Notes under the pieces: model-generated
Database searches by the model: none
What the model saw: only the letters and a program-made list of their open reading frames with translations
Told to the model about the DNA's origin: nothing
NCBI GenBank assembly: GCA_001914785.1
Contig: MNDE01000152.1
Coordinates: 1-36,563 of the forward strand
Direction of reading: 5' to 3'
DNA length: 36,563 nucleotides
Source: Acidobacteria bacterium 13_2_20CM_57_17
GTDB taxonomy: Bacteria; Acidobacteriota; Terriglobia; Acidiferrales; UBA7541
Part shown: positions 24,802 through 32,200 of the stretch, piece by piece
Numbering within the stretch: the stretch's first letter is position 1
Layout of the letters: each line of letters begins with the position of its first letter
Made by a program: the position numbers and the translations under genes

Positions 24802-25158
24802 ATGAAACTTCGCCTATCTTTGCTGGGATTGTTCTTTGCGGTTGTGGTGGGCACGGCTTTCGCTCACGGAAGTAAAGTTCATGTGAAAGGAACGGTCGAA
24901 AAAATTGGCGCGGATTCCGTAGTGGTGAAAACCGCGGACGGCAAGAGTGTGGAAGTGAAATTCGCCGCTACGACCGTCTTTTTGTCGAGGTCCAATAATG
25001 AGGACAAACCGGCGAAGGCCAGCGACCTCGCCGCCGGCGATCTCGTGGTGATTCACGCCACACCCAAGGACAAGATTCTTGAGGCTGACGAGATTAAGTT
25101 CTCCGTGCCAGCTGCAGCCAAGACCGCAGTTACTGCTCCAGCGAAGCCCAAGTCCTAA
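24802..25158 (+). CDS. Small periplasmic DUF5666-like protein
   Basis: A 118-residue protein with a signal peptide ending GTAFA and a mature region that starts with HGSKVHVKGTVEKIGADSVVVKTADGKSVEVKF. The succession 'VKGTVxxI...xxxVVVKTADGKxVxVxF..T...' and 'DLAAGDLVVIHATPKDKILEADEI' fits the beta-barrel DUF5666 type (OB-like fold) found in periplasmic proteins. The tail is Ala/Pro/Lys-rich. A GGGAG lies upstream of the ATG. It is likely co-transcribed with the cytochrome gene. The N-terminal His of the mature form might bind copper, but that is speculative. Confidence 0.78.
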   Translation: MKLRLSLLGLFFAVVVGTAFAHGSKVHVKGTVEKIGADSVVVKTADGKSVEVKFAATTVFLSRSNNEDKPAKASDLAAGDLVVIHATPKDKILEADEIKFSVPAAAKTAVTAPAKPKS

Positions 25159-25188
25159 AGAGTTTTTCTTTGCAGTGCGGCCTGTCAT

Positions 25189-26280
25189 TCAATCCACCAG
25201 ATGGCATGAGTGCGTCTTCAAGACCAGCCACACGCGGCGGCCAGCTGTTAGCTCCAAGGCGCGCGCTGCGCCGGGTGTAATGTGCGCAACGAAGGTGACA
25301 CCACAGTCGACGCGCGCAATGACCATCGCGCCGCGATGCTCCAGCGAAAGGATGCGTCCCTCCATCACGTTTCGGGCGCTCAATCCGTGTGGGCGTTCGG
25401 TCGCCAGCAAAATGTCGCCTGCGCGAACAGCGACTTGCACGCGGCTGCCCGCGGCGGCGTAGCCGAGCGGCACTTCGATCTCGCAGGCGCTCTCGCCCAG
25501 CTTCACGCGCATCACGCCATCGGCCTCACGCAGATCGAGCACCGTGGCGTGCAAAAGATTTTCGAATCCCGCCGCCTGCGCCAGCTTTTTGCGGCGCGGC
25601 GCGTTCAGCACCTCCATCGGCGCACCGGCACTGACGACGCGTCCATTGTCCAGGGCGATCACACGTTCGCCCAGCGCATCTACTTCGTCGCGGTTGTGGG
25701 TCACGTACAATATCGGCATCGCCTTCGCTGTATTCCACGCGCGCAAGTCGTCCACAATCGCAGCCTTCAGCTCGGCGTCCAATCCTGTCAGTGGTTCGTC
25801 TAGCAGGAGGACTCGCGGCTCCGTCACCAGGGATCTCGCCAGTGCGATCCGCTGCTTTTCGCCTCCGGAAATTTCTCCGGGTCTTTGCTTTCGCAATTTT
25901 TCGACGCGAAAAACCGTGAGAATTTCGCCAACGCGCTCGCGCCTTTGCTCTTGTGGCAAATTTAGCAGTCCGTAAGCAACATTTTCTTCCGCGCTCAGAT
26001 GCGGGAACAATGCCAGAGTTTGAAAGACGTAAGCGATTCGCCGCTTCGGCGCTGGAATATGGATCGCGCGGACGGAATCGAAGAGAACATCGCCGCCAAC
26101 AAGGATTCGTCCCTCGTCCGGCCGCGCCAGCCCGGCGATGCAATCAAGCAGAGTGGATTTGCCGGCGCCGGAACCTCCAAATAAAATGGTTATGCCTGGA
26201 GGAACTTCGATGGAAACATCGAGGGCAAAAGGCGCGGCGCCCGGGCCGTGCCGCTGCTTGCGGATTTGCGCGGTGAGCAT
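25189..26280 (-). CDS. modC: Molybdate ABC transporter ATP-binding protein
   Basis: A 363-residue ATPase energising molybdate (or tungstate) import by ModB. Motifs are Walker A GGSGAGKS (35-42), Q-loop Gln87, signature ISGGEKQR (137-144), Walker B LLLDEP (158-163), switch His195 and a C-terminal Mop/TOBE domain (about 300-363, SARNVMEGRILSLEHRGAMVIARVDCG) that binds oxyanion and regulates transport. The ATG at 26280 gives the usual ModC start (MLTAQIRK) eight bases after modB; in-frame ATGs at 26304 and 26313 would overlap modB by 16-25 bases and cannot be excluded. Last gene of the mod operon. Confidence 0.94.
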   Translation of the reverse strand: MLTAQIRKQRHGPGAAPFALDVSIEVPPGITILFGGSGAGKSTLLDCIAGLARPDEGRILVGGDVLFDSVRAIHIPAPKRRIAYVFQTLALFPHLSAEENVAYGLLNLPQEQRRERVGEILTVFRVEKLRKQRPGEISGGEKQRIALARSLVTEPRVLLLDEPLTGLDAELKAAIVDDLRAWNTAKAMPILYVTHNRDEVDALGERVIALDNGRVVSAGAPMEVLNAPRRKKLAQAAGFENLLHATVLDLREADGVMRVKLGESACEIEVPLGYAAAGSRVQVAVRAGDILLATERPHGLSARNVMEGRILSLEHRGAMVIARVDCGVTFVAHITPGAARALELTAGRRVWLVLKTHSCHLVD

Positions 26281-26288
26281 CGTGCCGT

Positions 26289-26957
26289 TTACTTCGCCGC
26301 CCATGGCGTCCATACGCGGCGATTCACAGCATAGACAACGGATAGCACAGCGAAGGAAATCACCAGAAGGAGCAGCGCCATGCGGTTCGCAGCGCCGTAT
26401 TCCAGGGACTGCACGTAGTCGTAAATGTCGATCGAAACCGTTCGCGTGACGCCCGCCAGATTTCCACCTACCATTAGGACCACGCCGAATTCTCCCAGCG
26501 TATGGGCAAAACTCAACACTGCGGCGGTGACGACTCCGGGTAATGACAACGGCAGGATCACTCGCCAGAATGTGCGCAAGGCTCCCGCACCTAGCACGGC
26601 GGAGGCGTCCAGCAGCCTTGGGTCGACGCCCTCAAACGATGCGATCAGCGGCTGGACCGCAAATGGAAAGCTGTAAAACACCGACGCAATAATCAGTCCA
26701 GTGAATGTGAACGCGAGGCCGTGGCCAAACAGAGCGATCCACAGTTTTCCGAGCGGGCCGCGCGGTCCCATGGCCACAAGCGCGTAGAATCCGAGCACGG
26801 TCGGCGGCAGCACCAGTGGCAGAGCCACTATCGATTCGAGCAAGAATTTCCCGCGCCAGGTTGAGTATGCCAGCCAGTAGGCCACGGGCATGCCGATTGC
26901 CAGCAAGATCGCGGCTACGCAGGCCGCTAACCTCAGCGATAACCACAATGCTTCCAC
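26289..26957 (-). CDS. modB: Molybdate ABC transporter permease
   Basis: A 222-residue inner-membrane permease with about five hydrophobic helices. The BPD-transport signature that contacts the ATPase is LDASAVLGAGALRTFWRVILPLSLPGVVTAAVLSFAHTLGEFGVVLMVGGN; the string TLGEFGVVLMVGGN is characteristic of ModB. The early LPLVLPPTVLGFYAL stretch is also typical. It sits between modA (58-base gap) and modC. Substrate assignment to molybdate rests on this motif and on the three-gene set with a Mop-domain regulator. Confidence 0.95.
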   Translation of the reverse strand: MEALWLSLRLAACVAAILLAIGMPVAYWLAYSTWRGKFLLESIVALPLVLPPTVLGFYALVAMGPRGPLGKLWIALFGHGLAFTFTGLIIASVFYSFPFAVQPLIASFEGVDPRLLDASAVLGAGALRTFWRVILPLSLPGVVTAAVLSFAHTLGEFGVVLMVGGNLAGVTRTVSIDIYDYVQSLEYGAANRMALLLLVISFAVLSVVYAVNRRVWTPWAAK

Positions 26958-27015
26958 GCGCTCGTCCTTTTACGAACTTCCCACGCGGTTTTTCCGCGCC
27001 GTCAGCATCTCTGCG

Positions 27016-27825
27016 TTATTTCTTTGCGTTTTCTTCAGGAACTTGAAAACCATATTTCGCCAATGTGGGTCGCCCTGCTGCGCTTTTTATAAATTCCAGA
27101 AAGGCTCGCGCCGCATCTTTGTGCCTGGCGTCTTTCAGAATAATTGCTCCCTGCTCAAGGGCTGGATGCATCCCCGCCGGTATTTCCCAACGCTTTCCAT
27201 CACGCATGGACGGGGAAACTGCCAGCGACAACGCGACAATTCCTGCCTGGGCATTCCCCGATTGCACAAACTGTGCCGCTTGCGAAATATTTTCTCCGTA
27301 GATCAACTTTAGTTTCACCTGTTCGTAGATGCCCGCTTTTTGCAGCGCTGCGACGGCCGCGCGTCCATAGGGCGCGTGTTCTGGATTCGCGATGGCAATC
27401 TTCTCGACGCTCGCATCCAGCAAGGCTTTCCATCCTTGCACGGTCACGTCCACCTTCGCATCCGGCGACATCCAAATGACGATTGTGCCGACGGCGTATT
27501 CGTATAGTGTTCCGGGCTCCGTGAGTCCAACGGCTTCCAGTTTCCGTGGATATTCAATGTCCGCCGAAAAGAAAAGGTCGAATGGAGCCCCATTTTGTAT
27601 TTGTGAAAAGAAGTTTCCGCTTGATCCGTAAGTCACATTCACCCTGGTTCCTGTCTGCTTCTCAAACTGTTGCGATAATTCTTCCATGGCAAATTTCAAG
27701 TCGGCCGCTGCCGCTACGCGGATTTCCCTTCCTTGAGCTCGCGCTTCCTGCAAGACAAGGAACACAGAAAGAATGAGTGCAGAGAGGCGGAACCACATAC
27801 GCCAGTTTGTTTTTCCGCTTGTCAC
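27016..27825 (-). CDS. modA: Molybdate-binding periplasmic protein
   Basis: A 269-residue binding protein with a signal peptide (SALILSVFLVLQEARAQ). The mature protein starts EIRVAAAADLKFAMEELSQQFEKQTG and includes YGSSGNFFSQIQNGAPFDLFFSAD, the oxyanion-pocket region of ModA, then IANPEHAPYGRAAVAALQKAG and VQSGNAQAGIVALSLAVSP. It captures molybdate or tungstate for ModBC. The start is a GTG at 27825, three bases after the regulator stop; an internal ATG at 27798 would also leave the signal peptide intact. No lipobox is present, so it should be soluble in the periplasm. Confidence 0.94.
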   Translation of the reverse strand: MTSGKTNWRMWFRLSALILSVFLVLQEARAQGREIRVAAAADLKFAMEELSQQFEKQTGTRVNVTYGSSGNFFSQIQNGAPFDLFFSADIEYPRKLEAVGLTEPGTLYEYAVGTIVIWMSPDAKVDVTVQGWKALLDASVEKIAIANPEHAPYGRAAVAALQKAGIYEQVKLKLIYGENISQAAQFVQSGNAQAGIVALSLAVSPSMRDGKRWEIPAGMHPALEQGAIILKDARHKDAARAFLEFIKSAAGRPTLAKYGFQVPEENAKK

Positions 27826-27828
27826 AAA

Positions 27829-28236
27829 TTAAACTCTCAATATCATTACTTCGGTTGACTTGATCAGCGCGGCGGCCCGGTCGCCCAGCTTTAGCCGTAG
27901 CTCCTTGGCTGCGTCCGCTGTGATAATCGACGTAATGTGCTGTTCCCCGATGGCCAGTGTGACCTGCGCGAGCAGGCCACTAAATTTGATGACCACGACG
28001 CGCCCAATCAGCTGGTTTCGCCCGCTGATCTTGCGGAAATTTCCCCTCCGCGTCTCAACATCACCATGACTGAGCTTCCTGGGAAACATCCGGTCGATCT
28101 CGCTTTCCGGCACGCGGTGATGACCGCCGGGCGTCTTCACCGACTTGATTTTTCCGTGGTAGATCCACTGCTTCAAGGTGGGATAGCTGATGCCTAGGAT
28201 GTTTGCGGCTTCCCGCGGAGCCAAAAACTTCTGCAC
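27829..28236 (-). CDS. Molybdate-responsive regulator: excisionase/MerR-type HTH fused to one Mop domain
   Basis: A 135-residue protein with two parts. Residues 1-50 are a helix-turn-helix of the excisionase/MerR type (LAPREAANILGISYPTLKQWIYHGKIKSVKTPGGHHRVPESEIDRMF). Residues 74-134 are a single TOBE/Mop domain (NQLIGRVVVIKFSGLLAQVTLAIGEQHITSIITADAAKELRLKLGDRAAALIKSTEVMIL), the oxyanion-binding fold. It therefore combines DNA binding and molybdate sensing as ModE does, but with a different and shorter DNA-binding domain and one Mop copy instead of two. A GTG start at 28236 follows a perfect AAGGAGG. It heads the modABC operon and probably controls it, repressing when molybdate is abundant (inferred by analogy). 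Confidence 0.9.
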   Translation of the reverse strand: MQKFLAPREAANILGISYPTLKQWIYHGKIKSVKTPGGHHRVPESEIDRMFPRKLSHGDVETRRGNFRKISGRNQLIGRVVVIKFSGLLAQVTLAIGEQHITSIITADAAKELRLKLGDRAAALIKSTEVMILRV

Positions 28237-28258
28237 GATCCGCCTCCTTCGAATGTGC

Positions 28259-28288
28259 AGAATATCTCACAATGAATCGTTATAGCAA
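28259..28288 (-). promoter_or_regulatory. Putative promoter of the mod operon
   Basis: On the minus strand, TTGCTA (28288-28283) and TATTCT (28264-28259) are separated by 18 bases and lie just upstream of the regulator gene. The -35 element overlaps the candidate operator at 28277-28303, which would suit repression. Confidence 0.4.
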
Positions 28289-28303
28289 TACGTTTTTATA
28301 CGA
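28277..28303. promoter_or_regulatory. Candidate ModE-like operator
   Basis: TCGTTATA (28277-28284) and TATACGA (28297-28303) are inverted half-sites in an AT-rich spot. Half-sites of this kind recall the CGTTATATA...TATATAACG box of E. coli ModE. The location directly ahead of a regulator-modABC operon makes it a plausible binding site, but the match is imperfect (the halves differ by one base) and untested. Confidence 0.38.
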
Positions 28304-28313
28304 CTATCGGAGG

Positions 28314-30764
28314 CTAGTTTCGCAAGGGTTTGCCGGTTTTCAGAGTGTGAGCGATGCGTTCCTGGGTTTTCTTTTCGCCGCAGAGGGAGACAAAAGCTTC
28401 GCGCTCGAGATCGAGGACATACTGTTCGCTGACCAACTGCGGCGAGGTCAGCGGCCCGCCTGCAAGGATGTTCGCGAGTTTGCGACCCACGTGTGCGTCG
28501 TACTCCGAGGCGTAGCCGCCGCGGAGCATCATATGGATAGCGAGCTTCGCGCCGACAAGAAATTGTTCGCCGAGCACTTTGATCTGCGTCGTTTGCGCAC
28601 CTTCCTGCCAGCTTGCCGCGAGAGGCTTGTAGCCGCCGCGCACAAGCGCCAGCGCAGCTTCCTTGGCGTCGGCAACCAATCGGTCGCGGTTCATGGAGAC
28701 ACCATCTTCCCGGCGCAAATATCCCAGGTCGCGGCATTCCTCAGCGCTGGTGCCCACCTTGGCCATAGCGATGGATTCGAAGATGGGCTTCAACGCGTGG
28801 AAAAGATCCAGGTCGGATTCAGGAGAAGAGGACAGGCTAAAGCCCGTCCCACTGGCGTACTCGTTCGCGCGGATCAACATTTCCTTCGTGCCGCCGCCGC
28901 CAGGAATTAGGCCAACACCGGTTTCCACCAAGCCGATATAGGCTTCCGCCGCAGCCTGAATTTTCGCGGCGTGCAAGCTCACTTCGCAGCCGCCGCCGAG
29001 CGCCATCCCCTGTGGCGCGGCCACCACCGGCTTTGAAGCGTACTTGATCGCCAGGTTGATGTTCTGGAATTGCTTCACAGCCATGTGCAATTCGTCCCAC
29101 TCCTGCTCCTGGGCGCCAACCAGAACCAGCATCAGGTTGGCGCCAACGGAAAAATTCACCGCCTGGTTGGCGATAACCATGGCGTCAAATTCCGATTCCA
29201 GCCGCTTCAGGCCCTTGTGCAGCATGGCGATCAGGTCGGCGCCGATGGCGTTCATCTTGGCATGAAATTCGCAGCACACCACGCCGTCGCCAAGATCAAT
29301 CAGGCTCGCCCCCGAATTGCGCTCAACCTCGCGGCCAGCATCCTTCAGCGATTTGAGAATGATGATGCCTTTCGGCTCTTCGACTTTCTTCGATACGCCG
29401 CTGCAAATGTCGAAAACAGTTGTCGTACCCTTTTCCGATTCGTAAAAGCCCTTGCGGCCGCTCGATAAGACTTTTTCGATAACCTGCGGCAGCGCCCGGC
29501 CTTCCTTTTGCACCTGTCCCGCGAAAGCCTTGACACCAATCGCATCGATGATCTCGAACGGGCCAAGTTCCCAGGCGAAGCCCCAGCGCATCGCACGATC
29601 AACGTCTACAACGTTGTCGGAAATTTCAGGCACGCGGCGTGCCGCATACAAACACATTTCAGAAAGCGCGCCCCACAGGAACTGTTGGGCTTTGTGACCC
29701 TTCTGCCCTTCCAGTACGGGCCCGACCAGCGCGCGCAGCCGCTCTCTTGTGTCCTCGATGGCTTTGCCCATTTCGAGGGAGGCGAATCTCGCTTTCTGCC
29801 GCGGGCGGTATTCCATGGTATTCACGTCGAGGGTCAGAATTTCTTTTTCGCCTTCGCCTTTCACCTTTTTGTAGAAACCCTGGCCCGTCTTATCGCCCAG
29901 CCAGCCGCGCTTGGCCATTTCTTCCACCAGCGCCGGGATTTTGTACATTTCCCGCGACTCATCATTTGGCGCGGTTTCGTAGATATTCTTTACCACGTGC
30001 GCGAGCACATCGAGGCCCACAATATCTGCCGTGCGAAACGTCGCCGACTTTGGCCAGCCCACTGCCGGCCCCGTGCAGGCGTCCACTTCTTCCACCGTCA
30101 TGCCCAGCGTGCTCATTAGGCGGAGCGCATTGAGCATGGAGAATGTTCCGATGCGATTGGCGATAAAGTTTGGCGTGTCCTTCGCTATTACCACACCTTT
30201 TCCCATCCGCCGGTCGCAAAACTCGAGCAACGTCTCGACCACGTGAGGCGACGTTTTCGGCCCGGGGATTACTTCCACCAGCTTCAGATAGCGCGGCGGA
30301 TTGAAGAAGTGCGTTCCTGCCCAATGCTGCTGAAACTCTTCGCCCATGCCCTCCGCGATCAGGTGCACGGGCAAGCCGGACGTGTTGGTGGTTACGATGG
30401 CTCCAGGCTTACGGAACTGGGCTACGCGTGCGAGCAATTTCCGTTTGATTTCCAGATTCTCCGCGACGACTTCGATGATCCAATCGGCTTCGGCACAGCG
30501 TCCCAAATCATCCTCGAAGTTTCCAATGGCAATTCTGTCCGCAAGTGCGGCAGTGAAAAAGGCGGCGGGCTTGGACTTCTTTGCCGCTTCCAATCCGGCG
30601 CGCACGATCTTATTGCGCTCGGCGCTCGGCGCGTCCGCGGGCAGGTTTGGCGGGACAATGTCCAGCAGAATGCACGGCAAACCGGCGTTCGCGAAATGCG
30701 CGGCGATCCGTGAACCCATCGTTCCCGCTCCCAACACCACTGCCTTTTCGATGCGACGGTTCAT
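28314..30764 (-). CDS. 3-hydroxyacyl-CoA dehydrogenase / enoyl-CoA hydratase (FadN/FadB-like) fusion
   Basis: An 816-residue bifunctional fatty-acid beta-oxidation enzyme of the FadN arrangement (dehydrogenase first, hydratase second). The N-terminal NAD-binding site is VVLGAGTMGSRIAAHFANAG (GAGTMG at 12-17); the dehydrogenase catalytic histidine is in WAGTHFFNPP, and the second dehydrogenase domain follows. The C-terminal crotonase domain shows KPVVAAPQGMALGGGCEVSLHA and GLVETGVGLIPGGGGTKEML. At residues 637-648 an insert GTGFSLSSSPES, coming directly after NEYAS, coincides with a palindromic DNA repeat (28830-28849). An acyl-CoA acetyltransferase partner (FadA) is not in the window. It diverges from the patatin gene and lies upstream of the mod operon, 77 bases away. 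Confidence 0.93.
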   Translation of the reverse strand: MNRRIEKAVVLGAGTMGSRIAAHFANAGLPCILLDIVPPNLPADAPSAERNKIVRAGLEAAKKSKPAAFFTAALADRIAIGNFEDDLGRCAEADWIIEVVAENLEIKRKLLARVAQFRKPGAIVTTNTSGLPVHLIAEGMGEEFQQHWAGTHFFNPPRYLKLVEVIPGPKTSPHVVETLLEFCDRRMGKGVVIAKDTPNFIANRIGTFSMLNALRLMSTLGMTVEEVDACTGPAVGWPKSATFRTADIVGLDVLAHVVKNIYETAPNDESREMYKIPALVEEMAKRGWLGDKTGQGFYKKVKGEGEKEILTLDVNTMEYRPRQKARFASLEMGKAIEDTRERLRALVGPVLEGQKGHKAQQFLWGALSEMCLYAARRVPEISDNVVDVDRAMRWGFAWELGPFEIIDAIGVKAFAGQVQKEGRALPQVIEKVLSSGRKGFYESEKGTTTVFDICSGVSKKVEEPKGIIILKSLKDAGREVERNSGASLIDLGDGVVCCEFHAKMNAIGADLIAMLHKGLKRLESEFDAMVIANQAVNFSVGANLMLVLVGAQEQEWDELHMAVKQFQNINLAIKYASKPVVAAPQGMALGGGCEVSLHAAKIQAAAEAYIGLVETGVGLIPGGGGTKEMLIRANEYASGTGFSLSSSPESDLDLFHALKPIFESIAMAKVGTSAEECRDLGYLRREDGVSMNRDRLVADAKEAALALVRGGYKPLAASWQEGAQTTQIKVLGEQFLVGAKLAIHMMLRGGYASEYDAHVGRKLANILAGGPLTSPQLVSEQYVLDLEREAFVSLCGEKKTQERIAHTLKTGKPLRN
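28830..28849. repeat. In-frame palindromic repeat inside the FadN-like gene
   Basis: GGACAGGCT, AA, AGCCCGTCC form an inverted repeat of 9-bp arms with one A:C mismatch. On the coding strand the core reads GGGCTTTAGCC, and it encodes GTGFSLS at residues 639-645, within a segment that seems extra relative to other FadN-type proteins. Confidence 0.6.
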
Positions 30765-30880
30765 GGCATGCCTTTTTATCGGATTTACGGGGCCGTATAG
30801 TTCGATGGGACAGGTTACAAAACCAGCATGCGCGGGTCAAACGATGGGTTGATTCGCGGTGATGGAGCTAAACTAGAGAA

Positions 30881-31765
30881 ATGTCGGAAGAGAGCAAATC
30901 CGCGGGGCCGCTGGGCTGGCTGCGGACCGCAAAGGACAAGTTTCGGGCCTTCGCATACGGCGAACAAGGCGAACCCAAGGAGCGCCCGCGCGTCGGCTTG
31001 GCCCTTGCAGGCGGATTTGCGCGCGGCATTGCGCACATCGGGGTGCTTCGCGTTCTGCGCGAAGCGGGAATACCCATTGATTGCGTCGCGGGCACGAGTG
31101 TTGGCGCCTTGATCGCCGTGGGCTATTGCGCGGGAGCATCCCTGGACCTACTGACCGAAGTCGGAGCAAGCACAAGCTTCACGGATTTCGGGCGCTGGAC
31201 GCCCTCCTGGCTCGGGCTGGCTACCAATCAGCGCATGGAAAAATATATCGCGCGTTTTACTCCCGTAAAAACGTTTGAGGAATTGCAGACACCGCTGGCT
31301 ATCGCCACGACGGACATCACCGCAGGGGTTTCCGTCTATTATTCTCACGGTCTCATCGCGCCGCCGCTGCGCGCTTCGTGCGCATACCCGGGGCTTTTTG
31401 TGCCTATCCAGTTTGAGGGGCGTACGCTGGTCGACGGATTCCTGACCGCGCCGGTGCCGGTCGAGGGCGCCTTGCTTCTTGGCGCGGATATCATCATTGC
31501 TGTCTACCTGGAATCGGGCAACATCGAAGAACCGCGAACGTTTACCGATGTCCTCAGCCGGTCTTTCAATATCATCCAGAGGCATGGCGATCTCGCCTGG
31601 CGAACACAGGCGGACATCATCATCGAGCCGGATGTGAAAAATTTTGTGTGGGATGATTTCACCAAGACGCCGGATATGGTCGCGGCCGGCGAAGCGGCGG
31701 CGCTGGCGGCTTTGCCGGAAATTCGCGCTCTGCTGCAGGGCGAGAAGCGGGATTCAGCGGCGTAA
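30881..31765 (+). CDS. Patatin-like phospholipase family protein
   Basis: A 294-residue serine hydrolase of the patatin/RssA class. The catalytic dyad is visible: Ser73 in GTSVG and Asp185 in VDGF. The oxyanion loop is AGGFARG (43-49), a near match to GGGxRG. After the dyad the chain contains LGADIIIAVYLESGN and ends in AALPEIRALLQ. It lacks a signal peptide and membrane helices, so it is probably cytoplasmic or membrane-associated, hydrolysing phospholipids or acyl-CoA-type esters. The ATG at 30881 is preceded by AGAGAA, a weak ribosome binding site. It diverges from the FadN-like gene, which fits lipid turnover but is not proof. Confidence 0.9.
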   Translation: MSEESKSAGPLGWLRTAKDKFRAFAYGEQGEPKERPRVGLALAGGFARGIAHIGVLRVLREAGIPIDCVAGTSVGALIAVGYCAGASLDLLTEVGASTSFTDFGRWTPSWLGLATNQRMEKYIARFTPVKTFEELQTPLAIATTDITAGVSVYYSHGLIAPPLRASCAYPGLFVPIQFEGRTLVDGFLTAPVPVEGALLLGADIIIAVYLESGNIEEPRTFTDVLSRSFNIIQRHGDLAWRTQADIIIEPDVKNFVWDDFTKTPDMVAAGEAAALAALPEIRALLQGEKRDSAA

Positions 31766-31825
31766 GAACATTCTCCACACCACTGTAAGAAGAAAGACTT
31801 CTTGAGGTTAATTTCTTTGCCGAGT

Positions 31826-31848
31826 TGGGCGCAGCGATGCTGCGCCCA
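31826..31848. terminator. 10-bp perfect palindrome between convergent genes, possible bidirectional terminator
   Basis: TGGGCGCAGC (31826-31835), GAT, GCTGCGCCCA (31839-31848). It lies between the patatin gene and the convergent 86-residue gene. No T-run follows on the plus strand, so it may instead be a dispersed GGGCGCAGC-type palindrome, which I recall as common in related genomes. Confidence 0.45.
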
Positions 31849-31866
31849 TACAAACTTCCGGAGAAT

Positions 31867-32127
31867 CTATTCGCGAGTGACTTGCACTGCCACGGGTTGG
31901 CCTTCGCCTTTGCCGCGCTGGGTGAGCCAGGCTGCAAGACCTTCCGCAAAGCGTTCCGGAGTGAGCCGGAAGCTAGCCTCTACCTTGCCATCGGCGACGG
32001 GAAGCGTGTCGTCAAAGTCGGCGGAGTTGGTGAAGTTGCGCATGCAGAATTGATCGAGCCAATCGAGCGGGCAGGCGCGGCTTTCGCCGCGAATCACTAC
32101 GTTGACATGGAATTTTTGTGCGTACAT
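31867..32127 (-). CDS. 86-residue hypothetical protein
   Basis: A short protein I do not recognise. It begins MYAQKFHVNVVIRGESRACPLDWLDQ and ends ASFRLTPERFAEGLAAWLTQRGKGEGQPVAVQVTRE, a plausible mixed alpha/beta sequence without a signal peptide. The two halves look like a strand-rich N-terminal part and a helical middle ('LTPERFAEGLAAWL'). There is an in-frame stop 14 codons upstream of the ATG, so 32127 is the first ATG in this frame, but no clear ribosome binding site is seen. It lies 73 bases behind the desaturase on the same strand and might be co-transcribed with it. Composition and amino-acid use favour a real gene, with moderate confidence. Confidence 0.55.
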   Translation of the reverse strand: MYAQKFHVNVVIRGESRACPLDWLDQFCMRNFTNSADFDDTLPVADGKVEASFRLTPERFAEGLAAWLTQRGKGEGQPVAVQVTRE

Positions 32128-32200
32128 GAAGCGCCGCGCTCGGAAGGGAAGCCCGGCACAAACAGTTTATGACAGAACGAGCTTTCCGGCGCGCTATTGG

